Below, piece by piece: positions 3,579 through 5,008 of a stretch of DNA of 5,008 nucleotides. The position numbers and the translations under genes are program-made. This stretch comes from Cytophagales bacterium (GTDB lineage: Bacteria; Bacteroidota; Bacteroidia; Cytophagales; JAAEPT01). Every line of letters starts with the position of its first letter. Position 1 is the stretch's first letter. Below the pieces are notes generated by a model. That model was not told the DNA's origin and ran no database searches. It was given only the letters and a program-made list of their open reading frames with translations. The stretch covers positions 2,279-7,286 of the forward strand of contig WTJX01000161.1 in assembly GCA_011524675.1 (NCBI GenBank), in the 5' to 3' direction.

Positions 3579-4889
3579 TCAACTATTTTTCATGCTTTCC
3601 ATCCAGTTCGCTCTATCGCTAGGTGGGAATTTCCAAGGGTTGAAGCTTGTTTCTACATTCTGGTACATGCCATTCCATTCAGAAGGCACTTTTGCCTCTT
3701 CCATAGTCTTATAGCGTCTCAGCTCTGTGATGATAGACAAAGGATTTATATTTACTGGGCAAGCTTCTACACAAGCATTGCAGGTGGTACAGGCTAATAT
3801 TTCTTCTTCTGTAATGTAGTCATCTATCAAAGACTTTTCGTCTTGGTAATCTTCTCCATGTTTCTCTCTATTCTGTCCTACTTCCTCCATTCTATCTCTG
3901 GTATCCATCATGATCTTTCTAGGCGAAAGTTTTTTGCCAGTCAAGTTTGCAGGACAGTTAGAGGTACAACGGCCGCATTCTGTACAGCTATAAGCTTCCA
4001 ATAAATTTTTCCAGCTCAAGTCTTGTACATCTTTTGCCCCAAAGCTGCCTCCTTCATCTGCCAAGGCATCATCTGCCACTGCTGTAGGATCTAGCATCAA
4101 TTTAACTTCTTGTGTAATGGCATCCATATTTTCGATTTTCCCTTTGGGTAAGATATTCGTAAAAAAAGTATTAGGGAAAGCTAAAAAGATATGAAGATGC
4201 TTAGAGTACAATACGTAGTTGGCAAAGACAAAAACGCCAATGATATGTGCCCACCAATAGAAACGCTCTGCTAGATGCAATCCATCAAGTGAGGCATTGT
4301 CATATAAAGGCACAAACAAGGCACTCGCCCAGTAGTATGTTGCTTCGCCTCCTGCCTTTAGTTGTATGGCAGTATCAGTAGCATTCATATTCAAAAGAAA
4401 AAACATCAATACTATTTCAAAGACCAATATGAGGTTAGCATCAAGCTTTGGCCATTTGGTCATTTCACCACCAAAAAAACGCTTTATTTGCAAGACATTT
4501 CTTCTAATCAAGAATATCACACATACCAAAAGAACGGCTACGGCAAAAAATTCAAAGAAATTAATGAGAAAATGATACGCTTCTCCCAAAAAAGGCTTAA
4601 AAATTCTGTGTTTAGCAAACAATCCGTCACAAATTATTTCTAATAATTCAATATTGACAAGCAAGAAACCTAGGTACACGAACAAATGCAATAAGGCGGG
4701 AATAGGTTTTTTGAACATTTTTTTCTGTCCTAAAGCAATCAAAACCATTTGTTTGAAACGATCTTTCTTCGATCCTTTAGGTGTGTACTTCTTTCCTAAA
4801 AGTATGTTTTTACGTATTTTTTGAGCGTTCTTGTAAAAGATATATACCGTTAAACTCAAGAGGATTAAAAAAACAATTTGTGAAATCAT
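3579..4889 (-). CDS. Membrane Fe-S oxidoreductase, HdrC-like with heme-b-like membrane domain
   Basis: A 436-aa protein. The N-terminal half is membranous, with hydrophobic spans near residues 1-19, 62-88, 104-127, 151-170 and 208-229. The cytosolic part holds two ferredoxin-type [4Fe-4S] motifs: Cys302, 305, 308, 312 (CTECGRCTSNCP) and Cys367, 370, 373, 377 (CTTCNACVEACP). His68, His106, His215 and His231/His233 lie in or next to the membrane spans; the 18-residue gap between His215 and His233 resembles the heme-ligand pair of NarI, so one or two b hemes are plausible but not proven. The family (HdrC, GlpC, FadF and DsrM-like proteins) moves electrons between cytosolic redox partners and quinone. 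The CCG partner is the next gene on the strand. Start chosen at the ATG opening the first hydrophobic span. C-terminus ends without a CCG domain, so the protein is split, not truncated. Confidence 0.9.
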   Translation of the reverse strand: MISQIVFLILLSLTVYIFYKNAQKIRKNILLGKKYTPKGSKKDRFKQMVLIALGQKKMFKKPIPALLHLFVYLGFLLVNIELLEIICDGLFAKHRIFKPFLGEAYHFLINFFEFFAVAVLLVCVIFLIRRNVLQIKRFFGGEMTKWPKLDANLILVFEIVLMFFLLNMNATDTAIQLKAGGEATYYWASALFVPLYDNASLDGLHLAERFYWWAHIIGVFVFANYVLYSKHLHIFLAFPNTFFTNILPKGKIENMDAITQEVKLMLDPTAVADDALADEGGSFGAKDVQDLSWKNLLEAYSCTECGRCTSNCPANLTGKKLSPRKIMMDTRDRMEEVGQNREKHGEDYQDEKSLIDDYITEEEILACTTCNACVEACPVNINPLSIITELRRYKTMEEAKVPSEWNGMYQNVETSFNPWKFPPSDRANWMESMKNS

Positions 4890-4909
4890 AAATAAATATC
4901 TGGTAAACT

Positions 4910-4940
4910 TTTGTAAATATAATAAAAAGCTCTATGTTTG
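4910..4940 (+). promoter_or_regulatory. Bacteroidota-type promoter for tRNA-Phe
   Basis: TTTG at 4910-4913, a 19-bp spacer and TATGTTTG at 4933-4940 match the -33/-7 consensus perfectly. Transcription would start around 4945-4948, a few bases before the mature tRNA 5' end at 4954. It is the second consensus promoter in the window, with nearly the same spacer as the rplU promoter. Confidence 0.75.
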
Positions 4941-4944
4941 CAAT
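4914..4944 (-). promoter_or_regulatory. Possible promoter for the membrane Fe-S gene
   Basis: On the minus strand ATTG (4944-4941), a 19-bp spacer and TATATTTA (4921-4914) fit the Bacteroidota consensus with one mismatch in each box. Start of transcription would fall near 4908, giving a leader of about 20 nt before the ATG at 4889. The site lies almost wholly on top of the tRNA promoter facing the other way. Confidence 0.4.
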
Positions 4945-4953
4945 CCCAAAAGA

Positions 4954-5008
4954 GGTGCTGTAGCTCAGTTGGTAGAGCATCGGACTGAAAATCCGTGAGT
5001 CGGTGGTT
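4954..5008 (+). tRNA. tRNA-Phe (anticodon GAA), cut by window edge
   Basis: The first 55 nt of a tRNA are visible. They are acceptor 5' strand GGTGCTG (4954-4960), TA at positions 8-9, D-arm GCTC / AGTTGGTA / GAGC (4963-4978), anticodon stem-loop with CGGA/TCCG and loop CTGAAAA (4985-4991), giving anticodon GAA at 4987-4989, variable loop GAGTC, and T-stem 5' strand GGTGG then TT. The top pair of the anticodon stem (T4980, T4996) is a U-U mismatch, so only four of five pairs form. The T-arm 3' side and acceptor 3' strand lie beyond the window, so the acceptor stem cannot be checked. Confidence 0.93.

Noticed and set aside
4362..4643. Two plus-strand open frames antisense to the membrane protein gene
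   Set aside because: They overlap well-supported membrane spans of the HdrC-like protein and have compositions expected of antisense reading.

Overview
The window looks like chromosome of an AT-rich member of the Bacteroidota, though the exact lineage cannot be told from it. Three things point there. Two promoters match the phylum's unusual consensus (TTTG, 19-20 bp, TAnnTTTG). Most genes have no Shine-Dalgarno sequence. The window also holds a conserved Bacteroidota gene set: an HdrC-like membrane Fe-S protein, a two-CCG-domain Fe-S protein, and a small uncharacterised protein often mislabelled 'ABC transporter ATPase'.

Layout: bases 1-369 contain no gene and are built of repeats. They hold a perfect 55-bp direct repeat (1-55 and 207-261), a decaying array with 14-bp period (161-230), four perfect copies of a 16-bp unit (279-342), and a 16-bp palindrome (342-357). 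A promoter at 370-401 then drives the plus-strand ribosomal protein pair rplU (425-742) and rpmA (791-1054). This pair converges on coaE (minus strand, 1088-1696), and the two sides share a bidirectional terminator (1074-1109) that lies partly inside the end of coaE. Five genes run leftward on the minus strand, in transcription order: the HdrC-like membrane protein (3579-4889), the CCG-domain protein (2602-3387), the 167-aa uncharacterised protein (2097-2600), a 76-aa acidic Ala/Glu-rich lipoprotein (1788-2018) and coaE. The right edge cuts a plus-strand tRNA-Phe (4954-5008), divergent from the membrane protein gene.

Functionally there are three blocks. L21 and L27 are 50S ribosomal proteins. 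CoaE makes the last step of coenzyme A. The HdrC-like and HdrB-like proteins look like a split heterodisulfide-reductase-type module that would pass electrons between a cytosolic donor or acceptor and the membrane, probably the menaquinone pool. The 167-aa protein starts 1 nt after the CCG gene ends and is probably co-translated with it. It is the least understood conserved component here and the best candidate for new biology. I found no CRISPR array, transposase, phage gene, toxin-antitoxin pair or obvious defence system.
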